In this document: piece after piece, positions 7,201 to 15,867 of the stretch
How positions within the stretch are numbered: the first letter of the stretch is position 1
Layout: each line of letters begins with the position of its first letter
Source: Bacteroidales bacterium UBA7569
GTDB lineage: Bacteria; Bacteroidota; Bacteroidia; Bacteroidales; Paludibacteraceae
Direction of reading: 5' to 3'
DNA length: 63,743 nucleotides
NCBI GenBank assembly: GCA_002477945.1
Contig: DLLF01000004.1
Coordinates: forward strand, 18,448-82,190
The notes under the pieces: model-generated
Told to the model about the DNA's origin: nothing
What the model saw: only the letters and a program-made list of their open reading frames with translations
The model's database searches: none
Program-made: the position numbers and the translations under genes

Positions 7201-8769
7201 TTATAAGTTGATTGTCCAATCCTTCGGATACTTTATGGTGTATCCTATGGTGACCGTTTTTGTCTCCTGTGGACGCAACGTTATGTCGTATCTCAATACT
7301 CCCTTTTCTTTGTCCAACGTGTCGGCTGGCGTTGTTTTGTCACTGAGCGTGACGCTTATTTGGTTGTTTGCAGAGGTCGGATACACCTCTTCCAATACGA
7401 TGTTTCGTTCTTCTGCCGCATTGTTCTGTAATGTTATTTGATAGGTGAAAGTGCGTTGCGCATCTTTTTGTGTTTGTTTCTGTGTGGTATAATCCTCCGT
7501 TTTTTCACGCTTGATCAACACATTCTGCTCCTCTCCCAGTGTGAGAACCATATCATTGTCTGTCCTGTTGGTTGCCATATACTGATCGCCGTAATAGGTG
7601 TTGTTGTATATGACGGATACGTTTCCTGGAAGTAATGCCTTTTTGTTGATGTCTCCTATATGCGCCGTGAGGTAAACACGTTGGTCTTTTTGAGGTAATG
7701 TGTAGCACTCGTATTGAACATTGTTCAGTGTCATCTCATCCAATGGAATGGATTGTTTCTCTCCGTTGCCTTTTATTGTGTAACCCCTTCCTATTGTATA
7801 TTCTTTTCCCGCGAAAGGAACAGCCGCTTCTTCCACGGCCGATTCCTCCGATATCGCTGAACCTGACAACATATCATTGATGGCTGCGCTCTTGCTGTAG
7901 GCAATCATCATGGGTCTCGGCTGAGGTTGATAGCGGCGGATTACAATAGGTGTTGGTTCGGGTGCGGTCATTCCTTTGCTTGGCGAAACCGAAGACAATC
8001 GGATCTCAACGTCTTCCCAATCAATGCCGGTCGTCTGTTGTATCACCGCTTTTCCGGATAATGTGATAGGAGCACCTATTTTTGTGATGTGGGCATCGTA
8101 TTGCATAGTCCACCATCCCGCATAACTGAAGTACTTTACATCTATTTGTGCCGATCCTTCTTTGAGGGCATTAATATATAGTGTAAGCACGCCCGTCCGT
8201 AGCGAATTGGTCTGTTGCATCTCTTGCTCTTTCCTGCGCAGTTCGTTCATCTGCTCTTTGCAGTCTGCCAAGGCTGTCTCTTTGGCATATAATTGACCTC
8301 TCAGTTCTTTGGCATGCTGTTGATAATACTTGATGGTGCTGCTGATTCCGTCAGATGTATTCTTTCCGTTCGTACTTGTGGCGATGTTTTGTTGCAATCC
8401 CTTCTCTAATATGACTAGCGATTGTTCTATAATTTTATAGTCGCTGCTGAGCCGTGCGCTGTCCGTACGGAGTTGTTTCCATTGTCTCGCAATCTCCTCG
8501 TCCTTTGTTTCACGGATGGTATATGCGTGTCCTGCAAGTGTGTTGCCTGACGAAAGTGTGATTTGGAGCGTGGAAAAATCGGCGGCGGGACTGATTCCTT
8601 GCAACACCAATGTATTTTCTCCCTCTCTTATGGGCATTGCAACACGGTGGTGTAGTTCCGCCCCGTTCTGAAATAATAGGACATCTTGAAGGGGAATGAT
8701 TGTTTCCCCCGCAAATAGTTGCAAACCGCTCATCACGCAGCCAACCAGTAAAACATTGCTTCTTTTCAT
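7201..8769 (-). CDS. MuiA-like exported protein (DUF4140/DUF4139)
   Basis: Related to mucoidy-inhibitor-A proteins; function is not established. The 522-residue protein begins with a signal peptide (MKRSNVLLVGCVMSGLQLFAG). A DUF4140-type domain follows (LQDVLLFQNGAELHHR), then a coiled coil (about residues 95-190) and a large beta-rich DUF4139-type domain ending in VTIGYTIKYPKDW. The frame extends to 8817, but the ATG at 8769 puts the signal peptide at the N-terminus. It converges on holA with only 24 bp between stops. Confidence 0.85.
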   Translation of the reverse strand: MKRSNVLLVGCVMSGLQLFAGETIIPLQDVLLFQNGAELHHRVAMPIREGENTLVLQGISPAADFSTLQITLSSGNTLAGHAYTIRETKDEEIARQWKQLRTDSARLSSDYKIIEQSLVILEKGLQQNIATSTNGKNTSDGISSTIKYYQQHAKELRGQLYAKETALADCKEQMNELRRKEQEMQQTNSLRTGVLTLYINALKEGSAQIDVKYFSYAGWWTMQYDAHITKIGAPITLSGKAVIQQTTGIDWEDVEIRLSSVSPSKGMTAPEPTPIVIRRYQPQPRPMMIAYSKSAAINDMLSGSAISEESAVEEAAVPFAGKEYTIGRGYTIKGNGEKQSIPLDEMTLNNVQYECYTLPQKDQRVYLTAHIGDINKKALLPGNVSVIYNNTYYGDQYMATNRTDNDMVLTLGEEQNVLIKREKTEDYTTQKQTQKDAQRTFTYQITLQNNAAEERNIVLEEVYPTSANNQISVTLSDKTTPADTLDKEKGVLRYDITLRPQETKTVTIGYTIKYPKDWTINL

Positions 8770-8941
8770 AATATCATCTCTTTTTCTTCCCGAAAAAACA
8801 AATACTATGCCACGCAAAATATGACGTATCTATTACTGAGTTATAAGGTCTTTCCTGTTGATTATGAAGCAATGAGACCAATGATATTGTATCCGTTACT
8901 TTTTTATGACAATGGGGAGAGGATCATGGAATTAGACCGTT

Positions 8942-9460
8942 TTATGTTTGTTTCGGTTCCTCGGCGATTTCGAATATGGCATCCAATGCTCTTTCTATGG
9001 CATTTCTAATGCGTTTGGTTTTTTCTCCGCCTGTACATCCTGCCTTTCCTGAGCAGATTAAATTCCCTGTTTGGGAATCTCTGAACTGAATGATGACTTC
9101 TGTTATGGTAACAAAACCTGAGTTCTTTTCACCCGTTTCTCCATAACTGATGACCATGGTCTTTTCAGATAGTTCGTCTTTCAACTCGGGTAAGAGGACA
9201 TATCCTTTCTGCATGATGTATCCGGAAATTATATCCGCAGGGTTGACGGAATTGGAAGAACCGCCCACAAAAGAACCTCCATACATGGGAATGGCGGCAA
9301 AAGAACCCGATGTCGAACTGCTTGTCGGGATAATATAGACGTAATGGTATCGCGACAGTGTTGGGCGCATTTCAACCACTGGTGGGTACATTTGATAACT
9401 GCAACTCACAAGAAAACACGCTGTGTACACGTAAGTTAGTACCCTTGTTAATAATCTCAT
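8942..9460 (-). CDS. Putative lipoprotein, unknown function
   Basis: The 172-residue protein has an N-terminal hydrophobic segment ending in FLVSCSYQ, a lipobox with Cys at about residue 20. It continues with a Ser/Gly-rich stretch, then an alpha/beta region with alternating hydrophobic strands (GFVTITEVIIQFRDSQTGNL). I recognise no family, but the layout resembles small envelope lipoproteins that assemble at the outer membrane. It starts 29 bp after the stop of the upstream lipoprotein gene and probably shares its transcript. Confidence 0.75.
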   Translation of the reverse strand: MRLLTRVLTYVYTACFLVSCSYQMYPPVVEMRPTLSRYHYVYIIPTSSSTSGSFAAIPMYGGSFVGGSSNSVNPADIISGYIMQKGYVLLPELKDELSEKTMVISYGETGEKNSGFVTITEVIIQFRDSQTGNLICSGKAGCTGGEKTKRIRNAIERALDAIFEIAEEPKQT

Positions 9461-9489
9461 GATTATTGTGATGAACAGATTGGGCTGTT

Positions 9490-9963
9490 CTATTCCGACA
9501 TTTTTCTTAAAGTTAGCACCTCTGTGCCTTTTTCGTTGTCTTCATCTGCTACAAACTGTAGATAGTCATACGATTCTCCCATTTTTCTGAGAACTCCTGC
9601 TTTCTTGAAGTCTTCCGAACCTGTACGGGTATAGAGAATGGAATCGTTCTTTATTTGGTAGTCCGTTGAAAACGGAAGTATTGTACCGTCTTCCGAGAAA
9701 GCATTCACGAAGTTTACAGCCGCTCCTGAGCCGTCCACAATCATCTTGTCCCCGTCAAATTGTATCGTCATTTTGATGGACGACAATAATAGTGCCGCAA
9801 ATGCAACCCCATAACTGTCATCCTCATCTCCCATTTCTTGTAGTAACGAGGAAAAATCAACTTCATATTTGCCTTGCAAATCTTTGGAATTGATTGCTTG
9901 TTTGTTGTTTGTACACGACAATAGTATAATGCATACACAAAGGATAGAGATTTTCTTTTTCAT
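9490..9963 (-). CDS. Putative lipoprotein, lipocalin-like
   Basis: A 157-residue protein with a lipobox (IILLSCTNN, Cys about 16). After it come LQGKYEVDFSSLL and a series of strands with IQFDGDKMIVDGSG, the pattern of small Bacteroidota lipocalin-like lipoproteins, though I cannot assign a ligand. The frame runs up to 10062, but the promoter at 10032-10063 lies inside that extension, so the ATG at 9963 is the start. Confidence 0.75.
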   Translation of the reverse strand: MKKKISILCVCIILLSCTNNKQAINSKDLQGKYEVDFSSLLQEMGDEDDSYGVAFAALLLSSIKMTIQFDGDKMIVDGSGAAVNFVNAFSEDGTILPFSTDYQIKNDSILYTRTGSEDFKKAGVLRKMGESYDYLQFVADEDNEKGTEVLTLRKMSE

Positions 9964-10031
9964 GTATAATCTGTATGTTTGTTTTTTCGCAATTTTTCTT
10001 GGTGGAAACATCTGTTTCCTTCCTTTGCCTA

Positions 10032-10063
10032 CAAAATTAAGCAATATCTTTCTGTTTTGCAAG
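10032..10063 (-). promoter_or_regulatory. Promoter of the 9963 lipoprotein gene
   Basis: On the minus strand: CTTG (10060-10063), 20 bp, TAATTTTG (10032-10039), the Bacteroidota promoter form. It implies a leader of roughly 60 nt and serves the two lipoprotein genes ending at 8942. Confidence 0.75.
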
Positions 10064-10209
10064 TTCCCTGAGAAATAATTCCTAATTTTGTTGATGCCGT
10101 TATCCTCTATGCTTGAAAAGAAAAAGAATGGGGGATAATCATTGTTGGAAATATGTTGTTTGCCGAAGAATATATTTCCGTATCTTTATAACTACGATGC
10201 TCCATGCTG

Positions 10210-10923
10210 TTATTTGTAGTCAAATAGTAGCACTACTTGCGTACTCCCGTTGTCCGATGTCTTCCTTATTTCGTATGGATAGCCTGCATATATGGTATTG
10301 GTATAGATCCTTTGTCGTAAGATTTGAGTACCCTCACCGCTATTCTTGTCGCTCCAATATACAAATATGTCATAGTAGTCATGTTTGTATATACTGGTCA
10401 GTTCCACAGGTGTAGCAAAGATGTAGTCGTAAGGCATTACGGCATTCGAAAGTAATTCGTAAGAACTGTTAGCCCATGTCTTCACACTGTACGGACCGCT
10501 GTCCTTTAGTTTGAATTTGTAGTATTTGTTGTTGTATCCCACGCGCTCGTACCGCAGTCCGGTGAATATGATTTTTGTCGGTTCTTCTATGGTTACATTC
10601 CTGTAAGCATAACTCCGTTTCCCATCGGCATTGATAGCCGTCAATTTAACCTTGTAGGCTCCTTTCTCTATGTATCTGTAAGTCGGATTTTCCTCTTTGG
10701 ATGTATAGCCGTCCCCGAATTCCCATTTGTAAGATACTGCATTCTTCGATGAGTTTTTGCACTCAATGGTCAGTGGCTTGGTCACTTTTATCGTGAACCC
10801 TGCTTCTGGCATGGGGGCTTCTGTCTGTTGGGTATCTTCGTCTGCCGGATAGGGATTTTCATAAGGGTCATTGCAGCAGCATAGTATTGTCGCCACTGCC
10901 AAAAAAATCGTACTCTTTTTCAT
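10210..10923 (-). CDS. PKD-domain lipoprotein
   Basis: A 237-residue protein with an N-terminal hydrophobic segment and a cysteine cluster (ATILCCCND) as lipobox. A PKD domain spans about residues 45-110, shown by AVSYKWEFGDGYTSKEENPTY and YKVKLTAINADG. The C-terminal half is beta-rich and unassigned. PKD domains usually mediate binding at the surface, so an outer-membrane-anchored recognition or structural role is likely. It lies 30 bp after the 10954 gene stop, probably on one transcript. Confidence 0.8.
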   Translation of the reverse strand: MKKSTIFLAVATILCCCNDPYENPYPADEDTQQTEAPMPEAGFTIKVTKPLTIECKNSSKNAVSYKWEFGDGYTSKEENPTYRYIEKGAYKVKLTAINADGKRSYAYRNVTIEEPTKIIFTGLRYERVGYNNKYYKFKLKDSGPYSVKTWANSSYELLSNAVMPYDYIFATPVELTSIYKHDYYDIFVYWSDKNSGEGTQILRQRIYTNTIYAGYPYEIRKTSDNGSTQVVLLFDYK

Positions 10924-10953
10924 GATAAAAACTATATGAAGTGGATAATTGTT

Positions 10954-11664
10954 TTATTGCTTTTTACGAACTTCAATCTTTGGGAACTCATTCATGTTGA
11001 GAACTCCATCCGATTTTGCAGAGTGGGAGTGGTATGGTTCTTCGCCTTCCAGATAGTTTGGCAAATGAAAACTTACTCTGTCAAAATCCAATTGTCTTGT
11101 TTCTCCTCTGTGTTTGCTTTGAGGCAGGTAATGGCTCGCTTTTTCTTTCAAGGATTTGCGAAACACACGGTTGATGGTACTCATCTGTTTGTCTAAATTC
11201 TTTCTTTGGAAATCAATTAGATTGTCAATGGTGGCGCGTGTTCTGTCGTCAACTTTTCTTCCCGAGCAGGAAGCGTAAAGCCATAAAATTTCTTCTTTGA
11301 AGTCGGCAATTTGTTTCCGGTAAAGACCTTCCCTGTGTCGGATATAGAGTATATAAATTGCCTTCGCCAAAGGAGGCAATTCTAATGTCAGTTCGTAGAG
11401 AGGTAACCTTATTTGTAACTTTGAATCCACAATCAATGGGCTTAACCCTTCTTCTTGAAGTATTCTGATATACTTTCGGATGTCATCTGCAAAAATGATT
11501 TCTACATCCCCGTCCTTGCTTATTTCTTCTATCTTTTGCAATATCTCTTGGGCAATTTCCAAGTTCGTTTGGCGGTTTTTCTCATTGAGCATAACCTCAC
11601 TGATGCCGCTTATGCATTCTTCTCTGCTCAAGATTACAATGTCGCTGCATTCTTTGTTTTTCAT
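10954..11664 (-). CDS. Conserved Bacteroidota protein of unknown function
   Basis: I do not recognise the function. From the ATG at 11664 the protein is 236 residues, soluble, mixed alpha/beta then helical and basic at the end. The segment LPPLAKAIYILYIRHREGL and the following helix pairs resemble a hypothetical family seen near regulatory or stress genes in Bacteroidota, with a possible winged-helix-like C-terminal half. The frame extends to 11853, but a promoter at 11686-11713 sits inside that part and sets the start. It is divergent from the 11838 gene. Confidence 0.7.
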   Translation of the reverse strand: MKNKECSDIVILSREECISGISEVMLNEKNRQTNLEIAQEILQKIEEISKDGDVEIIFADDIRKYIRILQEEGLSPLIVDSKLQIRLPLYELTLELPPLAKAIYILYIRHREGLYRKQIADFKEEILWLYASCSGRKVDDRTRATIDNLIDFQRKNLDKQMSTINRVFRKSLKEKASHYLPQSKHRGETRQLDFDRVSFHLPNYLEGEEPYHSHSAKSDGVLNMNEFPKIEVRKKQ

Positions 11665-11685
11665 ATTCTTGTTCGGTATTTCTGC

Positions 11686-11717
11686 ACGCAAAATTATGCC
11701 ATGTAGTCCGAACCTGC
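11686..11717 (-). promoter_or_regulatory. Promoter of the 11664 gene
   Basis: On the minus strand a TAATTTTG -7 element is preceded, about 20 bp upstream, by CTTG. It lies about 25 nt before the ATG at 11664 and decides between this start and the longer frame. Confidence 0.7.
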
Positions 11718-11781
11718 AAGCCGAATTCATGCTTGGTAACCATAAACCCTTCTTTCTGGTAACCTTGTATTTGTCCTGTTC

Positions 11782-11813
11782 TTTGCTCATTTCCATCTGA
11801 ACTCCGATCTTTG
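11782..11813 (+). promoter_or_regulatory. Promoter of the 11838 gene
   Basis: TTTG (11782-11785), 20 bp, GATCTTTG (11806-11813), one mismatch from TAnnTTTG. It points right and is divergent from the promoter at 11686-11717; the two regulatory regions are about 70 bp apart. Confidence 0.6.
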
Positions 11814-11837
11814 CATTCGCTAAACATAAAAAAATAC

Positions 11838-12614
11838 ATGATGAGAAAAACAATCCTTTTTTGTGTCTTCTTTCTGTTTTCTGCTTTTTCGCTTTTTGCC
11901 GAAGAGTACGATTTGATTGTCACGAACGAACGGTCTAAAATCCAATGTACCATATATGAAATAACGGATACGAATGTCCGTTATAGACGCACAGATCGTC
12001 CGCAGTCAGTCATTTCCTCTACACCTCTTTCTCAAATCTCTGTGATTATTTATCATGATGGTACGATTGAGACAATTGGAGAACAAAAAAATCCTCAGAC
12101 AGGAGAACTTGTTGAAGATACTGCTCCATTCGGAGAGATCGCAAGTCAAAACTCTGAAACGGTTCCATCGCTTTCTTCAACAATACCGCAAACTCTTCCG
12201 CCTTCTGTGGTTACGTTCGGAGATAGCAAGCAAATCTATCGTGATAGAGGCGAATATCAATATGCAGGTAAATATGTATCAACCAAAGAAGTGAAGCGTA
12301 TTATTCAATCCGATGTCTTCGCTGCGGGGCAATGGGAAAAAGCAAGGCGTATCGTTGTCGGAGGCTATGTTATGGCGGGTATAGGTGTTACTGTCGATTT
12401 GCTTTCTCTTGGATTGATTCCTGTTGGTATGGAAGCCAGTCTTCCAACGTTGGGCGTAGGTCTCGTCTGTTCTTCTATAAGTATCGGACTCCTCTGTGGA
12501 GGATATGCTGGCTATCATAAGGCAATCGATATCTATAATAGCCATATTGAGCCTGTTGCAGAATTGCATATATCGGCATCTCCCGCAAGCCTTGGTTTGG
12601 CACTTCGGTTTTAG
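11838..12614 (+). CDS. Exported membrane protein, unknown function
   Basis: The protein (about 258 residues) has a signal peptide (MRKTILFCVFFLFSAFSLFA). A domain of about 60 residues follows, typical of Bacteroidota exported proteins that begin YDLIVTNERSKIQCTIYEI and end near ISVIIYHDGT. A Pro/Thr linker, a basic segment and two adjacent hydrophobic glycine-rich helices (about 180-230) complete it. Two ATGs in tandem (11838, 11841) are both possible. The longer frame from 11811 starts inside the promoter and is rejected. No function can be assigned. Confidence 0.7.
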   Translation: MMRKTILFCVFFLFSAFSLFAEEYDLIVTNERSKIQCTIYEITDTNVRYRRTDRPQSVISSTPLSQISVIIYHDGTIETIGEQKNPQTGELVEDTAPFGEIASQNSETVPSLSSTIPQTLPPSVVTFGDSKQIYRDRGEYQYAGKYVSTKEVKRIIQSDVFAAGQWEKARRIVVGGYVMAGIGVTVDLLSLGLIPVGMEASLPTLGVGLVCSSISIGLLCGGYAGYHKAIDIYNSHIEPVAELHISASPASLGLALRF

Positions 12615-12795
12615 AGGAATCTTACTTCCCGTTTGATGACGCCATACTTCTATTTTCTCTGTTTTAAAACCCGTATTGTTTACATCCGTAGGCGTAAATA
12701 ATACGGATTAATCTATCTTTAGTGCGGATACGTTGTGCATGGCTTTGTCTTTGTTTGGAAATGCTCTCCATGGTGTAACCGTTCTCCCGTCTGTT

Positions 12796-12892
12796 ACGAC
12801 CCCTGAAGCACCCCTCATCGACCCCTCAACGAGAGATGAAAAACAGAATATTTCAATCCATAGAACTTCTCGATTAACTGGAATGCCTATAA
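12796..12892. repeat. 11-nt periodic array plus shared flank
   Basis: Four 11-nt units start at 12796, 12807, 12818 and 12829 (for example TCGACCCCTCA). About 14 nt later begins a block at 12854-12892 whose core TAGAACTTCTCGA is identical to part of 41558-41596, also downstream of an 11-nt array. The array and flank therefore form one composite dispersed repeat. Confidence 0.85.
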
Positions 12893-12913
12893 TAATTTCT
12901 CCCTGGTGCTCCC

Positions 12914-12949
12914 TATTGGGCTCATTTGCCTAATTTGTCCAATCTCATC
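12914..12949. repeat. 9-nt periodic intergenic array, four units
   Basis: Four 9-nt units in a row (first TATTGGGCT, third AATTTGTCC). On the minus strand they match the ATNGGNCNA consensus seen at 48581-48669 and 48776-48820. Confidence 0.75.
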
Positions 12950-13114
12950 TGGGCACAAATCCTCAATCCTTTGAATTTTTTCAAGTCCTCCGTTCTGAAT
13001 GAAAACCCCTGTCTTTTTGAGATACTATCGGGATAGTCCTCACTTCTTACTTTTCTCAAGCAATAAGCATGAAATCATAGCAATATGCTACAATTTTGAT
13101 TTTTGTGGCAAATC

Positions 13115-13145
13115 TTTGTCATCTCGGAAAGATTTCGTACCTTTG
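13115..13145 (+). promoter_or_regulatory. Promoter upstream of the Lrp-family gene
   Basis: TTTG (13115-13118), 19 bp, TACCTTTG (13138-13145): a perfect Bacteroidota promoter. It implies a leader of about 135 nt before the ATG at 13286, long enough for regulation by the protein itself or by RNA structure. Confidence 0.8.
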
Positions 13146-13285
13146 TCGTTGGAATGGACAGATGATAAATTTTACATTATTTTGCTAAGCAAATGAGCGG
13201 AATTTATGGGCTTAAATGCTCGAAAATCACATGTTGTCCTTCGCAATATGATATTTTATTATAATACTAAATTGTATTACAGACG

Positions 13286-13756
13286 ATGGAAAAAGTACTT
13301 GATGAGTTAGATCGGAGAATCTTGAAAATAATTGTTCAGAATGCCCGTATTCCGTTCCGCGAAGTAGCTGATATGTGCGGCGTGTCGCGCGCTGCGGTGC
13401 ATCAGCGTGTGCAGCGCATGATTGATATGGGGGTGATCGTGGGGTCCGGCTACTTCGTGAATCCTAAGACGTTGGGCTACCAGTTGTGTGCCTATGTCGG
13501 GATTACTTTGGAAAAAGGAAATCTCTATAAAGCAGTGTCTGCCGAGTTGGACAAAATACCGGAAGTGGTGGAGAGCCAGTTTACTCTGGGAGCCTTTTCA
13601 TTGCTTATCAAACTCTATGCACGCAACGATGAACACCTTCTGGAACTACTCAATTCCAAGATTCAGGAGATCCCGGGCGTGGCGAAAACGGAAACACTCA
13701 CCGCACTCGACCAGCGTATCAAACGCTCTCTCCCCATACGCGATGAGGAAGAATAA
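13286..13756 (+). CDS. Lrp/AsnC family transcriptional regulator
   Basis: A 156-residue DNA-binding protein of the leucine-responsive family. An N-terminal helix-turn-helix (LDRRILKIIVQNARIPFREVAD, then SRAAVHQRVQRM) is followed by the RAM/AsnC ligand-binding domain (about 65-140), including YAVITLEKG-like and GAFSLLIKLYARN segments. Members bind amino acids and form octamers. Which amino acid is sensed cannot be read from sequence. It precedes trpS by about 50 bp, a context compatible with amino-acid control but not proof. Confidence 0.9.
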   Translation: MEKVLDELDRRILKIIVQNARIPFREVADMCGVSRAAVHQRVQRMIDMGVIVGSGYFVNPKTLGYQLCAYVGITLEKGNLYKAVSAELDKIPEVVESQFTLGAFSLLIKLYARNDEHLLELLNSKIQEIPGVAKTETLTALDQRIKRSLPIRDEEE

Positions 13757-13809
13757 ACGGAAAGAAATACTGGCATAACGCAAGTTAAAACATAACGATT
13801 CAATTGATT

Positions 13810-14796
13810 ATGGAAAAAGTAATATCGGGCATCCGCCCTACAGGCAATCTCCATTTGGGCAACTACTTTGGTGCAGTGAAGAGTTTCATCAAAATGCAGG
13901 ATGAATATCAGTGTCTTTTCTTTATTGCCGACTGGCATTCGCTTACCACGCACCCGACACCGGAGAATATACGCAATTCTGCCAAAACAATCCTTTCCGA
14001 ATATCTTGCCTGTGGTATCGATCCCCAAAAAGCACCCATCTATGTGCAGAGCGATGTCAAGCAGGTGCTTGAACTCTATCTCTACTTCAATATGAATACC
14101 TATCTGGGAGAGTTGGAGCGTGTTACCAGTTTCAAGGAAAAAGTGCGTCAGAACCCCAATAATGTCAACGCAGGTCTGCTTACCTATCCCACGCTCATGG
14201 CTGCGGATATTCTTGTGCATAAAGCCGACAAAGTTCCTGTGGGAAAAGACCAGGAGCAGAATATGGAAATGGCGCGTCTCTGCGCAAGACGGTTTAATCG
14301 TATCTATGGGGTGGAGTACTTCAAAGAGCCGGAGTCTTTCCATCTCACGGACAAGGCTGTCAAAGTTCCCGGACTTAACGGAACAGGAAAAATGGGAAAG
14401 AGCGAGGGGAATGCTGTTTACCTTTGTGATGATGAGAAAACCATCCGGCAGAAAGTGATGAAGGCTGTAACCGATGCCGGACCAACAATGCCAAACCAGG
14501 AAAAGCCCGAAGTCATACAGAACTTGTTCACGCTTATGGAACTCGTCTCTGCCCCCGACACCTGTGCTTATTTCAACGACAAGTACAACGACATGTCTAT
14601 TCGTTATGGCGACATGAAAAAGCAATTGGCTGAAGACATCAATGCTTTCTGCGCGCCTATCCGTGAAAAAATTGTGGCGTTCCGCAACGATGAAGACTAT
14701 CTCGACAGGGTAATGAAATCCGGTGCTGAGCATGCTGCGGCAAGTGCGGAAAAGACAATTGAGGAAGTCCGTCAAATCATAGGATTTCACGCTTGA
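13810..14796 (+). CDS. trpS: Tryptophanyl-tRNA synthetase
   Basis: Charges tRNA-Trp. The 328-residue class I enzyme shows the HIGH-type motif HLGN at residues 15-18 (SGIRPTGNLHLGNYFG) and the KMSKS-type loop KMGKS at 194-198, at the normal family length. The TTG at 13804 in the same frame is only two codons upstream of the ATG at 13810; the ATG gives the family N-terminus MEKVISGIRPTG. No T-box or attenuator is visible in the 50-bp gap before it. Confidence 0.95.
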   Translation: MEKVISGIRPTGNLHLGNYFGAVKSFIKMQDEYQCLFFIADWHSLTTHPTPENIRNSAKTILSEYLACGIDPQKAPIYVQSDVKQVLELYLYFNMNTYLGELERVTSFKEKVRQNPNNVNAGLLTYPTLMAADILVHKADKVPVGKDQEQNMEMARLCARRFNRIYGVEYFKEPESFHLTDKAVKVPGLNGTGKMGKSEGNAVYLCDDEKTIRQKVMKAVTDAGPTMPNQEKPEVIQNLFTLMELVSAPDTCAYFNDKYNDMSIRYGDMKKQLAEDINAFCAPIREKIVAFRNDEDYLDRVMKSGAEHAAASAEKTIEEVRQIIGFHA

Positions 14797-14836
14797 TAAC
14801 AATCGGATAATAAGTTAATAGCATAATTTGGTCAGT

Positions 14837-15619
14837 ATGAAGAGCAACAAGTTCCTTCTCCTTGCAGTCTTTTCCTTCGTTTTTGCGTTGGGGGCAAATG
14901 CGTGGGATGCTGTAGGACATCGTATCGTGGCAGAGATTGCCTATCAGAACCTTACAGGGAAAGCCCGCAAGCAGGTGGATGCTGTTTTGGGTAACAGAGG
15001 CATGGTCTATCAGTCTTCATGGCCCGATGAGATTAAATCCGACACCATCTATCCTCAGTCACACGTGTGGCACTATCAGAATCTTCGGGCAGGTCTCACA
15101 AGGCAGGATATAACAGGGTTGTACAATAATCCGAAAGCAGAAGGAGAACATCTTTTCTATGCGTTGGACAGCCTGACGAAAGTGCTGCAGACCGACAAAA
15201 CGGATGCGGTCGCCCTCAAGTTTGTCGTACATATCATGGGCGACTTGTTTCAGCCTATGCACCTCGGACATCCCGACGACAAGGGAGGGAATCGGGTGCA
15301 AATGCGTTGGTTTGGCAGGGGTACCAACCTCCATGCTCTTTGGGATCGTTGGCTTATCGAGAATACGCAGTATTCCTATAGTGAGTACGTCGCCTTTCTG
15401 AATGATTGCTATGCTGACCAAAAGAAGCAGTTGCAGCAATTGTCTTTGCTGGATTGTATCTTTCTGACCTACGATCGCCAACAGCAGATCTATGCTTACC
15501 AGGAAATGGGTGATACCAACAACTATCACTATGTCTATCGTTTCCGCCGCGATTTGGACCTCAGTCTCTATACGGCGGGACTTCAATTGGCTAAGACACT
15601 CAATTCTTTGTATAAATGA
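14837..15619 (+). CDS. S1/P1-type zinc nuclease
   Basis: Secreted single-strand nuclease of the S1/P1 family (260 residues). After a signal peptide cut behind Ala22 the mature protein begins with Trp23, the residue whose amino group binds zinc in this family (WDAVGH). Other ligands are visible in IMGDLFQPMHLGH and TNLHALWDRWL. The likely role is cleaving environmental nucleic acids in the periplasm or outside the cell. It is the first of three genes linked by ATGA-type overlaps and therefore probably acts with the next two. Confidence 0.9.
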   Translation: MKSNKFLLLAVFSFVFALGANAWDAVGHRIVAEIAYQNLTGKARKQVDAVLGNRGMVYQSSWPDEIKSDTIYPQSHVWHYQNLRAGLTRQDITGLYNNPKAEGEHLFYALDSLTKVLQTDKTDAVALKFVVHIMGDLFQPMHLGHPDDKGGNRVQMRWFGRGTNLHALWDRWLIENTQYSYSEYVAFLNDCYADQKKQLQQLSLLDCIFLTYDRQQQIYAYQEMGDTNNYHYVYRFRRDLDLSLYTAGLQLAKTLNSLYK

Positions 15620-15867
15620 GGCGTCCCCTCGCCATCTTGAGTCTGTTGTTTGCTGTATGCCTTTTTGCCGACAACCGTTATGTAGATGATATCTACTATA
15701 CGCCTTCCTTGTCTCTTCTTGACGATGCGGAGACATCGTGGAAACCCTACTATGACTCGAAACGGATAAAAGAGTTTGTCTTTGTGGACACTGTCTTTGT
15801 AGAACCCGCAGATACACTTCGTCCTGTGTCGTCTGCCGATACAACTGTTGTTAATCAAGTGCAATGA
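15616..15867 (+). CDS. Small exported protein of unknown function
   Basis: An 83-residue protein with an N-terminal signal peptide (MRRPLAILSLLFAVCLFA) and a short acidic, tyrosine-rich mature part (NRYVDDIYYTPSLSLLDD). Its start overlaps the nuclease stop by 4 bp, and its own stop overlaps the porin start by 4 bp, so it is translationally coupled in both directions. I know no family. The double overlap is the main evidence that it is real. Confidence 0.75.
   Translation: MRRPLAILSLLFAVCLFADNRYVDDIYYTPSLSLLDDAETSWKPYYDSKRIKEFVFVDTVFVEPADTLRPVSSADTTVVNQVQ

Larger units (their letters stand above)
12615..13285. other. 670-bp intergenic region with two arrays and a promoter
   Basis: No gene is supported here. 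It holds an 11-nt array (12796-12839), an adjacent block shared with 41558-41596 (12854-12892), a 9-nt array (12914-12949) and the Lrp gene promoter (13115-13145). The two short open frames inside are made by the arrays or lack any start signal. Confidence 0.7.

Noticed and set aside
8821..9009. 62-codon plus-strand frame between MuiA-like and lipoprotein genes
   Set aside because: It overlaps the opposite lipoprotein gene, has no ribosome site and resembles no family.
12796..12839. CRISPR array
   Set aside because: Units are contiguous and 11 nt long; there are no spacers and no cas genes in the window.
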